Translations under genes and position numbers: made by a program
Part shown: positions 1 through 8,232 of the stretch, one piece after another
How the letters are laid out: every line of letters starts with the position of its first letter
Position numbering within the stretch: position 1 is the stretch's first letter
Assembly (NCBI RefSeq): GCF_030718205.1
Contig: NZ_JAUZQF010000025.1
Coordinates: 108,686-172,685 of the forward strand
Direction: 5' to 3'
DNA: 64,000 nt
Source: Nonomuraea turcica
Lineage (GTDB): Bacteria; Actinomycetota; Actinomycetes; Streptosporangiales; Streptosporangiaceae
Notes under the pieces: generated by a model
What the model was told of the DNA's origin: nothing
Seen by the model: only the letters and a program-made list of their open reading frames with translations
Databases searched by the model: none

Positions 1-872
1 GCGGCCAGGCGGGCCAGAGCTCCAGGATCGAAAACTACCTGGGTTTCCCCGACGGGGTCTCCGGCCAGCAGCTGGCCGACCGGGCGCGCAGGCAGGCGCT
101 GAAGTTCGGGGCCGAGCTGCTGACCGCGCGCAAGGTGACCAAGCTGGAGGCGCGCGGGCAGGCACGCGTGATCGGGTTCAAGGACGGCGGGGAGATCGCC
201 GCGCATGCGGTGATCCTGGCGACCGGCGTCTCCTACCGCCGCCTGGAGGCGCCGGGGCTTGAGGAGTTCGTCGGGCGGGGCGTCTTCTACGGCGCGGCGC
301 TGACCGAAGCGCCGGCGTGCAGGGACGCCGAGGTGCACATCGTCGGCGCGGCCAACTCGGCCGGGCAGGCGGCCGTCTACCTGGCGGGATTCGCGAGCAA
401 GGTCCACTTGTTGGTGAGGAGTGATGGTTTGGAGAAGTCCATGTCTCACTACCTCATCGAGCAGATCGCCGCGCTCCCCAACGTCGAGGTGCACCTCCAG
501 ACGGAGGTCGTCGGTGGTGGCGGCACGGGTCATCTGGAGCGGCTGACGCTGTCGACCAAGGGCGAGGAGCGTACGGTCGACGCCCAGTGGCTGTTCGTGT
601 TCATCGGCGCGGAGCCGTACACCTCGTGGCTGGGCGAGACGATCGAGCGGGACGCGAAGGGGTTCGTCCTGACCGGGCCCGACCTGGTGCAGGGCGGGCA
701 GCGGCCGCGTAACTGGCCGTTGCGGCGCGAGCCGTACTACCTGGAGACCAACGTGCCGGGGGTGCTGGCCGCGGGCGACGTCCGCGCGGAATCGATCAAG
801 AGGGTGGCCTCCGCCGTCGGAGAAGGCGCGATGGCCGTCGCGCTCGTGCACCGTTACCTGGAGAAGCAATGA
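1..872 (+). CDS. Thioredoxin-reductase-like FAD/NAD(P) oxidoreductase, 5' partial
   Basis: The reading frame is already open at position 3, so the N-terminal FAD-binding part lies outside the window. What remains resembles low-Mr thioredoxin reductases: an ENYLGFPDGVSG segment, the ILATG FAD motif, the NAD(P)-binding stretch VHIVGAANSAGQAA and the C-terminal GVLAAGDVRAESIKRVASAVGEG. The redox-active CxxC expected just before the NADPH motif is missing; the region reads VFYGAALTEAPACRD with one unpaired Cys. It is therefore probably not a thioredoxin reductase in function. The stop overlaps the start of the downstream cyclic-nucleotide-domain histidine kinase by 4 bp (ATGA), so the two are translationally coupled and probably act together in a redox or nucleotide signalling module. 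Family assignment is secure; the substrate is unknown. Confidence 0.85.
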   Translation, partial: GQAGQSSRIENYLGFPDGVSGQQLADRARRQALKFGAELLTARKVTKLEARGQARVIGFKDGGEIAAHAVILATGVSYRRLEAPGLEEFVGRGVFYGAALTEAPACRDAEVHIVGAANSAGQAAVYLAGFASKVHLLVRSDGLEKSMSHYLIEQIAALPNVEVHLQTEVVGGGGTGHLERLTLSTKGEERTVDAQWLFVFIGAEPYTSWLGETIERDAKGFVLTGPDLVQGGQRPRNWPLRREPYYLETNVPGVLAAGDVRAESIKRVASAVGEGAMAVALVHRYLEKQ

Positions 873-2302
873 CCACGAGCACCATCGACATCGACGAACT
901 GCGCAAACTCTTCCTGTTCGAGCGGCTGACCGACGAGCAGCTCACCAAGCTGGCCAACAGCGGGCAGGTGAAGACGTTCGCGGCCGGTGAGGACATCGTC
1001 TGCCAGGGCGAGCCGGCCGAGTGCTTCGCGGTGCTGATCGAGGGCGAGGTGCAGATGCTCAACGAGACGGTGAGCGCCGGCACCGTCGCGATGCCTCGCT
1101 CGTCCCAGCCCGGCGTCTACGGCGGCGCCACCTCCGCTTACCTGGGCGACCGGGCGCCGCAGACCTACCAGCACACGCTGCGCGCGACCGCCCCGTCGCG
1201 GATCTTCCTGCTGCCGGCCAAGAAGTTCGCCTACATCGTGGCCGAGTGGTTCCCGATGGCCATGCACCTGCTCGACGGCCTGCTGTCGGGCGGCCGCATG
1301 CAGCGGGAGATGATCGACCGGCGGCAGCGGCTGACCGCGCTCGGCACGATCACCGCGGGGCTCACCCACGAGCTGAACAACCCGGCCGCCGCCGCGGTGC
1401 GGGCGGTGGGCGAGCTGCGCACCCTGCTCAAGGACTCCCGTCTCCACCTCGCCCAGCTGGCCGAGGCCGGCATCCCGCCGGAGAAGCTGCGGGCCCTAAT
1501 CGAGGCGCAGGAGGCGTGCACGAGCAAGCTGGGCAACCTGCCGCCGCGCTCGCCGCTGGAGATCTCCGACGCCGAGGACGAGTTGGGCGAGGCGCTGGAC
1601 GAGCTGGGCGTGCAGGACGCATGGGACCTGGCGCCCGCCCTGGTCAATGCCGGCTTCTCCGACAAGGACCTGGAGAAGATCCGCACCAAGGTGGGCGAGC
1701 AGCATGCTCCGGGCGCGGTGCGCTGGCTGGCCGAGGCGATCGAGATCTCGCAGATGCTGAGCGAGGTGACCGAGGCGACCGAGCGCATCACCTCGCTGAT
1801 CCGCTCGGCCAAGCAATACTCCCAGATGGACCGCGCCCCGTTCCAGGAACTGGACGTGCACGACCTGCTCGACAGCACGGTCGCGATCTTCCGTGGCAAG
1901 GTCCGGCCGGGCATCACCGTGGTCACCGACTACGACCGCACCTTGCCGCTCATCCCCTGCTACGGCGGCGAGCTCAACCAGGTCTGGACGAACCTCATCC
2001 ACAACGCGCTCGACGCGATGGGTGAGTCGGGCACGCTGACCATCCGCACGGCGCACGACGAGGACGAGGCGATCATCGAGATCGGCGACACCGGCCCCGG
2101 CGTCCCGGACGCCATCAAGGACCGGATCTTCGAGCCGTTCTTCACCACGAAGAGCGTGGGCGAGGGCACGGGCCTCGGCCTCGACATCTCCTATCGGATC
2201 GTGGCGGGGCGGCACGGCGGCGAGATCAAGGTCCGCTCGGTGCCCGGCGACACCTGGTTCGAGGTACGCCTGCCGCTGAGGGAGGCTGTCCCGGCCGCCT
2301 GA
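869..2302 (+). CDS. Cyclic-nucleotide-binding-domain sensor histidine kinase
   Basis: A 477-residue protein. Residues about 12-135 form a cNMP-binding (Crp/cap) domain (LFERLTDEQL, AAGEDIVCQGEPAECFAVLIEGEV). Residues about 155-180 hold a HisKA H-box (LGTITAGLTHELNNPA), and residues about 340-470 an HATPase_c domain with N-box (NLIHNALDAMG), G1 box (IGDTGPGVPD) and F/G2 boxes (FEPFFTTKSVGEGTGLGL). There is no signal peptide or membrane segment, so it is cytoplasmic. A long helical region with charged repeats separates H-box and ATPase, as in dimerising kinases. The start overlaps the flavoprotein stop (ATGA). No response regulator is adjacent, so the phosphate acceptor is unknown. The likely input is a nucleotide ligand or the partner flavoprotein (inference). 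Confidence 0.88.
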   Translation: MTTSTIDIDELRKLFLFERLTDEQLTKLANSGQVKTFAAGEDIVCQGEPAECFAVLIEGEVQMLNETVSAGTVAMPRSSQPGVYGGATSAYLGDRAPQTYQHTLRATAPSRIFLLPAKKFAYIVAEWFPMAMHLLDGLLSGGRMQREMIDRRQRLTALGTITAGLTHELNNPAAAAVRAVGELRTLLKDSRLHLAQLAEAGIPPEKLRALIEAQEACTSKLGNLPPRSPLEISDAEDELGEALDELGVQDAWDLAPALVNAGFSDKDLEKIRTKVGEQHAPGAVRWLAEAIEISQMLSEVTEATERITSLIRSAKQYSQMDRAPFQELDVHDLLDSTVAIFRGKVRPGITVVTDYDRTLPLIPCYGGELNQVWTNLIHNALDAMGESGTLTIRTAHDEDEAIIEIGDTGPGVPDAIKDRIFEPFFTTKSVGEGTGLGLDISYRIVAGRHGGEIKVRSVPGDTWFEVRLPLREAVPAA

Positions 2303-2388
2303 GGCCCGATGGCGTTAAAAGCCGACTTGTCAGGAACGGTCACGAGCCCATGTAATGGATGACCATAATCCCGAAAGGAGGCGGGCCG

Positions 2389-2457
2389 GTGAGCACGTGG
2401 CAGCGGCTCGGCACGATCCTGGTCGTGCTCATCCCGCTCGGGGCGCCCGTTCCGTAG
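2389..2457 (+). CDS. Possible 22-residue hydrophobic peptide
   Basis: A GTG-initiated frame with a near-ideal Shine-Dalgarno (AAAGGAGG at 2374-2381, spacing 7) encodes VSTWQRLGTI followed by LVVLIPLGAPVP, a short hydrophobic peptide that could sit in the membrane. It ends 19 bp before the M20 peptidase start, between the histidine kinase and the peptidase. It may be a real small membrane peptide, a leader that couples translation into the peptidase, or chance. I do not recognise it. The ribosome site is the only strong evidence. Confidence 0.35.
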   Translation: MSTWQRLGTILVVLIPLGAPVP

Positions 2458-2476
2458 GTCCCTTGGAAGGATTCCC

Positions 2477-3610
2477 GTGCTGATCACCGACTGGACCCGG
2501 CGGGCCCTCCCGGCCATGCTCGACGACCTCAAGGCCGTGGTGGAGCTGGAAACCCACAGCTTCGACAAGGCCATGCTGGTCAAGGGGCTGCGCTCGATCC
2601 GCGCCCTGGCCGTCGATCTGCTCGGGATGCCGGATGAGGAGGTCCTGCACGACTGCGGCCAGTACGGCGACGTCCTGGAGCTGACCTATCAGGGCACCGC
2701 GCCGGGGACCGTGCTCGTGCTGAGCCACTACGACACGGTCTGGCCCACGGGAACGCTGGCGGGATGGCCGTTCGCGGTGGTGGACGACAAGATCACGGGG
2801 CCCGGCGTGTTCGACATGAAGGCGGGGCTGGTGCAGTCGATCTGGGCTCTGCGCGGGCTGCGCGAGCTGGGGCTGCCGCATCCGAGCGTGCGGTTCCTGT
2901 TCAACGGGGACGAGGAGATCGGCAGCCCGGCCTCGCGCGATCACATCGAGGCGGCCAGCGCGGATGTGCTGGCCAGCCTGGTGTTCGAGGCGTCGCTGGA
3001 CGGGGCGCTCAAGACGGCCCGCAAAGGGGTGGGACTGTTCAACGTGCGGGTGACCGGGGTGGAGGCGCACGCGGGGCTGGACCCGTACGCGGGGGCGAGC
3101 GCCATTCACGCGCTCGCCGAGATCGTCACCACTCTGGCCGGGGCCGCCTCCCGGGCCCGCGGCACCACCGTGAACGTCGGCCTGATCAGCGGCGGCACCG
3201 GGCGGAACGTGGCGGCCGGGCACGCCAGCTGCGGTGTGGACGTGCGGGTGACCGAACCGTCGGAGATGGGACGGATCGACAACGTCTTCGCCGACCTGCG
3301 CGCCTCCGATCCGCGCGTCACGATCTCCGTGACCGGCGAATGGAACCGGCCGCCCATGATCCCGAATCCGGCCTCGCAGCGGCTGTTCAAGGAGGCGCAG
3401 GAGGTGGCGGCGGAGTTCGGATGGCTGCTGGACGAGGCGTCGGTGGGCGGGGCCAGCGACGGCAACTTCATCTCCGCACTGGGCCGGCCGGTGCTGGACG
3501 GAATGGGCGCGGTGGGCGACGGGGCACACGCCCGCCACGAACACGTCATGGTCGACCAGATCCCGGAACGCACAGCCCTGACGATCGGCCTCCTCACGGC
3601 CCTGGCGTAG
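2477..3610 (+). CDS. M20 family metallopeptidase (carboxypeptidase G2-like)
   Basis: A 377-residue cytoplasmic di-zinc hydrolase with GTG start and GGAAGG ribosome site 6 bp upstream. Metal and catalytic motifs are in order: LSHYDTVWPTGT (His ligand and catalytic Asp), GPGVFDMKAGL (bridging Asp), FNGDEEIGS (catalytic Glu and Glu ligand), a dimerisation domain starting at VTGVEAHAGLDP, and the C-terminal AHARHEHV His ligand. This is the layout of glutamate carboxypeptidase / acetylornithine deacetylase-like M20 enzymes, which cut N-acyl or C-terminal amino-acid amide bonds. No biosynthetic neighbours point to a substrate. It converges on the ROK regulator with only 27 bp between, filled by a short CTCATC-type repeat. 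Confidence 0.88.
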   Translation: MLITDWTRRALPAMLDDLKAVVELETHSFDKAMLVKGLRSIRALAVDLLGMPDEEVLHDCGQYGDVLELTYQGTAPGTVLVLSHYDTVWPTGTLAGWPFAVVDDKITGPGVFDMKAGLVQSIWALRGLRELGLPHPSVRFLFNGDEEIGSPASRDHIEAASADVLASLVFEASLDGALKTARKGVGLFNVRVTGVEAHAGLDPYAGASAIHALAEIVTTLAGAASRARGTTVNVGLISGGTGRNVAAGHASCGVDVRVTEPSEMGRIDNVFADLRASDPRVTISVTGEWNRPPMIPNPASQRLFKEAQEVAAEFGWLLDEASVGGASDGNFISALGRPVLDGMGAVGDGAHARHEHVMVDQIPERTALTIGLLTALA

Positions 3611-3637
3611 CTCTCATCCTCATCCTCATCCTCAGCC

Positions 3638-4681
3638 TCAGCCGAAGACGCGGTCGCGGGTCAGGTCGAGGGCGGTCAGGACGGCGCCCTGGAGGACGGC
3701 GTTGCCCTCGACCGTGCTCGCGCGCACCTCCGTCGGCGCCGGCGCGAGCTCACGCAGCCGCTCGGACACCAGCGCCGCCAGCTCGTCGCCGCCTTCGTGC
3801 CCCGTCTTGCCACCGAGCACGACGAGCCCGGGGTCGAGGAGCGTGGCGAAGGCGAAGGCGCCCTTGGCGATCCGGTGGACCACCTCCGACCGCCCGAGCC
3901 CGCGCAGGACCCGCGCCTCCACCAAGTCGCAGTACGGCACTCCGCTGATGTCCAGGAACCCGATCTCCCCCGCACCGCCGGACGCCCCCCGGCGCAGCCG
4001 CCCGCCGAGCACCACGGCCGCCCCCACACCGTCGTCCAGCCAGAGCAGTACGAAGTCCTCGCTCCCCCGCGCCGCGCCCTTGCGGAGCTCGGCGATGGCG
4101 GCGAGGTTGACCTCGTTCTCCAGGACGACGGGCAGGCCGAGCCGCTGACGTACGGACCCCACCACGCCGCGCCGCCACCCCGGCACTTCGCCCTCCCCGG
4201 ATATGAGCTCGCCATCACGCGGATCCACCAGCCCCGGCGCACCGATCACGACGGTTTCCAGCACCCGCTTCCCCGCTGCAGCCGTGACCGCGTCCACGAT
4301 CAGAGCCGCCAACGTGCCGGGTGAGGCGGAGTCGTCGATCGCACGGGTCGCCTTGCCGACGACCTCCCCGGTGATGTCGGCGACCGTGACGTTGACGGCG
4401 GAGCGCCGCAGATCGACGCCCGCCACGTGGGCCCGATCCGCCACCAGCCCGTACAGCCGCGCGTTCGGCCCCCGCCGGTCCTCGCCGTACTCCCCCGTGA
4501 CCTCAATGAGCCCGGCCACCATGAGCCGCTCGATCAGGTCGGACACGGTGGGCCTGGACAGCCCCGTCAGTGTGCGGAGTTGGGGGGCGGTCAGCGGGCC
4601 GCGCTCCAGCAGCAGGTCGAGGGCCAGGCGGTCGTTGATCGCACGGGCCATCGCCGGGGTCGCGGTCTTCACGGTCCCCAT
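3638..4681 (-). CDS. ROK family transcriptional regulator
   Basis: A 347-residue protein: an N-terminal winged-helix DNA-binding domain (LTAPQLRTLTGLSRPTVSDLIERLMVAGLI) followed by a ROK/sugar-kinase-like ATPase fold (VAGVDLRRSAVNVTVADITG; VVIGAPGLVDP; ENEVNLAAIAEL; LDDGVGAAVVLGGRL; GGAGEIGFLD). The Cys-rich zinc motif that normally follows GEIGH in ROK proteins is absent; only one Cys occurs (GVPYCD). It is divergent from an MFS transporter with two tandem palindromes in between, so it most likely represses the transporter and itself in response to a sugar or sugar derivative (family-based inference). The transporter is broken, so the regulator may have lost its target. Confidence 0.9.
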   Translation of the reverse strand: MGTVKTATPAMARAINDRLALDLLLERGPLTAPQLRTLTGLSRPTVSDLIERLMVAGLIEVTGEYGEDRRGPNARLYGLVADRAHVAGVDLRRSAVNVTVADITGEVVGKATRAIDDSASPGTLAALIVDAVTAAAGKRVLETVVIGAPGLVDPRDGELISGEGEVPGWRRGVVGSVRQRLGLPVVLENEVNLAAIAELRKGAARGSEDFVLLWLDDGVGAAVVLGGRLRRGASGGAGEIGFLDISGVPYCDLVEARVLRGLGRSEVVHRIAKGAFAFATLLDPGLVVLGGKTGHEGGDELAALVSERLRELAPAPTEVRASTVEGNAVLQGAVLTALDLTRDRVFG

Positions 4682-4687
4682 AATAAT

Positions 4688-4731
4688 CAGGGAGCCTGCC
4701 TAAAACCTCTTTTCATCAGGAAGCCTACCTG
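4688..4731. promoter_or_regulatory. Two tandem palindromic operators between ROK and MFS genes
   Basis: CAGGGAGCCTGCCTA (4688-4702) and CAGGAAGCCTACCTG (4717-4731) are 29 bp apart centre to centre. They are direct repeats of each other and each is a near-palindrome of the form AGGnAG-n-CTnCCT. They occupy the whole 64-bp divergent promoter region, the expected place for the ROK repressor to control both genes. Binding by the neighbouring ROK protein is inference. Confidence 0.6.
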
Positions 4732-4745
4732 TTAATTTTCTGGGC

Positions 4746-5975
4746 ATGAGTCCTCATCGTGCGATCGCGGCGGTGTTCGCCGCGCACGGCGCCGTCGCCG
4801 GCAGCCTGTTCACCCGCATCCCCTGGATTCAGGACAGTCTGGACCTCAGCCCCGGCGCTCTCGGCCTGGCGCTCTTATGCCCGCCGATCGGCGCCTTCGT
4901 CGGCATGCCGACAGCCAGCCGCCTGGCATACCGCTTCGGCAGCCGGGCCGCCACCCGCGTCCTGCTCGCGTTGTGGTGCGCTGGACTGGCCTTTCCTGCG
5001 CTCGCACCGTCGCCCGCGTGGCTGTTCGTGGTGTTCCTGCTGTTCGGGGCAGCCGCGGGCATGTCGGACGTGGTGATGAACGCTCACGCCGTCGTCCTGG
5101 AACGACACCTGGGCCGCTCGATCATGTCCGGCCTGCACGGCATGTGGTCCGTCGGCAGCCTGGCCGCCGGCGGACTCGGCGCTCTCGCCGCCAGCGCGGA
5201 CATCGACGCCAGAGTGCACCTCGGGGCTGTGTCGATCGTCTTGCTGGCCCTCGGCGCAGCAGCCGGCCACGGCCTCCTTCCCGACCACGCCGGCATTCCT
5301 GGCAGCGGGGCACCCGAGCGCAAGCCCGCCGACGCACCGCTGGCGCCGCCACGGCACTTCGCTCTGCCCACGCGCGGGATCCTGGCCATCGGCCTGGTCG
5401 GGTTCTGCGCGACCTTCGCCGAGGGGGCCAGTTCCAACTGGTCGGCCGTCTACCTCACGGAAGTCGCCGACGCAGGCCCCGGGATGTCCGCTGCCGGATA
5501 CACCGTCTTCATGCTCTGCATGGCGGGCATGAGGCTGACGGGCGACCGTCTCATCCGGCGGGTCGGTCCCGTGGCGGCGGTCAGGACAGGCGGAATCGTG
5601 GCGGCCGCGGGTGGCATCGTCGTGGTCGCGGCACGTACACCAGCGCTGACCATGGCCGGATTCGCCCTGATCGGGCTGGGCTTGGCGGTGATCGTACCGC
5701 TGGTATTCACGGCAGCGGGCACTGTGGGAGCGACCCCGGGCGAGGGGGTGGCGGGCGTGGCCACGATCACGAACCTGTAAGGCATGATCGCCCCGGCCGT
5801 GACAGGCTGGCTCGCCGGCACGCTCGGCTACCCGGCGGCATTCGCCCTGATCACCGGCGTGATCGTGCTGCTGCCCCTGCTCGCCCCCGCCTTACGCCGC
5901 CCCTCACCAGACGCGCGCGCACCGCTCGCCCCCAAGGACCATGAGGAACCCGTAGACAGATGCCTCCCTGCGTGA
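4746..5975 (+). pseudogene. MFS transporter (YbjJ/FucP-like) interrupted by an in-frame TAA
   Basis: An MFS permease frame starts at ATG 4746 and runs 344 codons to TAA at 5778-5780, then continues in the same frame for 64 codons (GMIAPAVTGWLAGTLGYPAA onward) to 5975. The downstream part is plainly the last two membrane helices of the same protein (about 409 residues intact, 12 TM). A single base change would restore the frame. The truncated product loses the last helices and is probably inactive unless the stop is read through or is a sequence error. Gene order (divergent ROK regulator, shared operators) suggests uptake or export of a sugar-like compound. Confidence 0.85.
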
Positions 5976-6043
5976 CTTCGGGCGCACTTCGGCGGATGAG
6001 CCACCGCCGCACCCGCCAGGATGGGGGGTGCGGCGTCGGCGGC

Positions 6044-7081
6044 CTATATGAGGATGGAACCGGACCAGTACTGGGCGGCAGCCTTGTAGATCGCGGCCGT
6101 CTCGCCGTCGAAGTACGGCGAGACGCCGGTGTCGTAACGGTTGTCGCCGTCGGTGTCGGAGACGCTGATCGTGATGCCGTTGAGGTAGCCGGCGCGCGCG
6201 TCCTTGCTGTAGTGCTCCAGCCAGGGTGAGCCGAGGGAGCCTGTGCCGGGGAACGGGGAGTCGACGCCGATGGGCCGGTCGGCGGGGAGATCGGAGAGCG
6301 TCATGGCGAACGTCGGCCCGGCGGACCCTTCGAGGGTCTCGCCCGTATAGGACTTGGTTCCGTCAGGATTGGAGCCTGCCGGGTAACCGAAGACGTCCCT
6401 CGAGGAACCTATCGGCTGGTTCCAGGAGAAGCCCTGCCCGCCGACGTTGTCGCCGAGCCTTCCGTTGTTGGTCAGCACGCCGTCAGAGGACAAGACGACG
6501 CCGTTGTACACGTTCACGAAGGCGAAGTCGCGGTCGTAGTCCTTGTACACGCCGAAGTCGTAATGGGCGAAGACCTGCTTTCCGACGTACAGGCCCCACG
6601 GGGTCGTGCCCTCGGAGTAACCGGGGATGAAGACCCACTTGTCGAACGTGGCATCAGAGCGCTCGATGTCGTGCACGCAGTGACCGGCCGTGGCGACGAG
6701 GTTGCGATATTGCGACTGTACGGCGGTACCCGTACACCAGTGCGGCTGACCGTCGGCGCCGACGAAGAACACCTTGCCCAAGGTCGTGGGCAGATTCCCG
6801 GACGCCGAGACCGGGCTCGCCACCGGCGAGACCTTGCCGGAGATGCCGTCCTGCACGTTGGACGAGCGCTGTCCCTGGACCACGGTCTGCACGGCGTAGG
6901 GCGTGGCATTCTTCAGGTTGGCGGCCCCGTCGGCGAGCCAGAAGTTCGCTACGTCTCGAGCGACCGTCGAAGTGGCGGCCAACGGGGTCGACACAACGTT
7001 CGCGGCGTGAGCCGGCGCCGTGACGACGGTTGAGCCCAGCAGACCCAACCCGATGCCTAACGCGATCACTGTGCGCCTCAT
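6044..7081 (-). CDS. Secreted trypsin-like serine peptidase (S1 family)
   Basis: 345 residues, ATG start with GGGGAG eight bases upstream. A Sec signal peptide (MRRTVIALGIGLGLLGSTVV, cleavage near APAHA-A) precedes a propeptide-like stretch and a chymotrypsin fold. The catalytic His is in TAGHCVHD, the Asp in DYDRDFAF, and the probable Ser in GTGSLGSPWL, where the usual GGP is changed to GSP. It resembles the glutamyl-endopeptidase-like trypsin family common in soil actinomycetes. It stands alone, oriented away from its neighbours. Extracellular protein degradation is likely; specificity is unknown. Confidence 0.88.
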   Translation of the reverse strand: MRRTVIALGIGLGLLGSTVVTAPAHAANVVSTPLAATSTVARDVANFWLADGAANLKNATPYAVQTVVQGQRSSNVQDGISGKVSPVASPVSASGNLPTTLGKVFFVGADGQPHWCTGTAVQSQYRNLVATAGHCVHDIERSDATFDKWVFIPGYSEGTTPWGLYVGKQVFAHYDFGVYKDYDRDFAFVNVYNGVVLSSDGVLTNNGRLGDNVGGQGFSWNQPIGSSRDVFGYPAGSNPDGTKSYTGETLEGSAGPTFAMTLSDLPADRPIGVDSPFPGTGSLGSPWLEHYSKDARAGYLNGITISVSDTDGDNRYDTGVSPYFDGETAAIYKAAAQYWSGSILI

Positions 7082-7469
7082 ATTGATCTCCCCATTCAGG
7101 CACGGGCGTCCTGCACGACGCCCTCGTCAGCATGAAAACCCGGCCCGAGTGATCAACCCGGCCGATCCGAGGATGATCGTAACTGGCACGGGAAGCGACG
7201 TGAAGACATTTCTCGATCACATGTTCGACATGAACATCACCAAGACACTCGTGCGATCAGCGATGGCTGTCGAACCGCTGGTCGTCGACGTGGTGACGCA
7301 AGAGTTGACCGGTCGTGCTGGTTCCTGTGAGTTTGCTGGCAATTGCGCCGATGTACTGATAGGTGATCTCCCGCCCTGCGTCCAGCTCTGGACAAGCCCA
7401 CCCATGAACGGTGGTGCAGCAGCGCGACGTCGTCCCGGGTGGCAACGCGGACATCGGCCGGTCTCGCAG
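7082..7469. other. 388-bp intergenic region with no convincing gene
   Basis: This lies between the start of the secreted protease (minus) and the end of the methyltransferase (minus). It must contain the protease promoter. A minus-strand frame at 7257-7454 encodes a 65-residue peptide with a protein-like stretch (ACPELDAGREITYQYIGAIA), and a plus-strand frame crosses the same region. Neither has a recognisable family or a good ribosome site, so I call neither. It could be the relic of a small secreted protein. Confidence 0.3.
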
Positions 7470-8129
7470 TCAACTGATGCGCGGTCGGCCGCGAACGAGG
7501 TCCGGATCGTTGACGGCGGGGACGCAGACGACGGGCGGGCCGAGGTCCAGGATTTCTGTTCTCGTCTTCGTGAAGCCGGCGTCCTGGAGCAGAGTCGTGA
7601 TGTTGCGGGCGGCCTCGAGTGAGGTACTCCTTGTAGCTCCTGGGCAGCGGGGCTGGGAGGCGATGGCGATGCGTCCGCCGGGCGTCAGCCGCCGGCGCAG
7701 GTCGTCGAGCCGCTCAGCCGGCGCCGTCCAGAACCCGAGAGAGTTGACGGCCAGGATGATGTCGAAGGGGCCGTCGAGAGCGGGCGGCAGTTGTTCGACG
7801 CTGCCCAGGGTGAGCGTGACGCGTCCGGCCTGGACAGCGGCGGCGTTACGCTTGGTCGCCTGTCGGAGCATCACGTCGGAGCGGTCGACGCCATAGACGT
7901 GCCCCGAGGGACCGACGCGGCGGCTCAGCTCGGCGATGGCGAGACCGGGACCGAAGCCGATCTCCAGAACCCGGTCGGTGGGCCGCACGTCGAGCAGAGA
8001 GACGACCCAGCTGTTGCGCTGCCGGTTGGAGGCGCGGTGAGCCATAACCCAGCCGGCCACGTTCCCGGCCGTGCCACGGGGGTGACCGAACTGGCGGACA
8101 AGGGCGAGGATGGACCGCTTCAGCGTCAT
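7470..8129 (-). CDS. Class I SAM-dependent methyltransferase
   Basis: 219 residues from ATG 8129 (MTLKRS); the longer frame to 8186 would run into the operator, so the inner start is preferred. A Rossmann methyltransferase of the UbiE/Methyltransf_11 type: motif I VLEIGFGPGLAIAEL, acidic loop VYGVDRSD, motif post I LTLGSVEQLPP, and LRRRLTPGGRIAIASQ. The substrate cannot be read from sequence. The divergent MerR-type gene and the intervening palindrome suggest it was induced by a MerR ligand such as a drug or oxidant; that regulator is now interrupted. Confidence 0.85.
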   Translation of the reverse strand: MTLKRSILALVRQFGHPRGTAGNVAGWVMAHRASNRQRNSWVVSLLDVRPTDRVLEIGFGPGLAIAELSRRVGPSGHVYGVDRSDVMLRQATKRNAAAVQAGRVTLTLGSVEQLPPALDGPFDIILAVNSLGFWTAPAERLDDLRRRLTPGGRIAIASQPRCPGATRSTSLEAARNITTLLQDAGFTKTRTEILDLGPPVVCVPAVNDPDLVRGRPRIS

Positions 8130-8180
8130 GGCGTACTCACCGTTCCCCGGGTTTCTGTCTCCACGGGCGACATCCAACGC

Positions 8181-8198
8181 CTTCAAGTACGCTTGAAG
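8181..8198. promoter_or_regulatory. MerR-type operator palindrome
   Basis: CTTCAAG-TACG-CTTGAAG is a perfect inverted repeat with 7-bp arms, a sequence typical of MerR/SoxR-like regulators. It lies 35 bp upstream of the MerR frame and 52 bp upstream of the methyltransferase start, the usual place in a divergent MerR promoter. Confidence 0.65.
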
Positions 8199-8232
8199 TC
8201 AAGCCGTCCGAGCTCGAGGTGGTGGAGAGCGA

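Noticed and set aside
3611..3637. CTCATC-type hexamer repeat between convergent genes
   Set aside because: Only about four imperfect units; most likely slippage in the terminator region, with no function seen.
7257..7454. 65-codon minus-strand frame between protease and methyltransferase
   Set aside because: One protein-like stretch, but no family, no ribosome site and no signal peptide.
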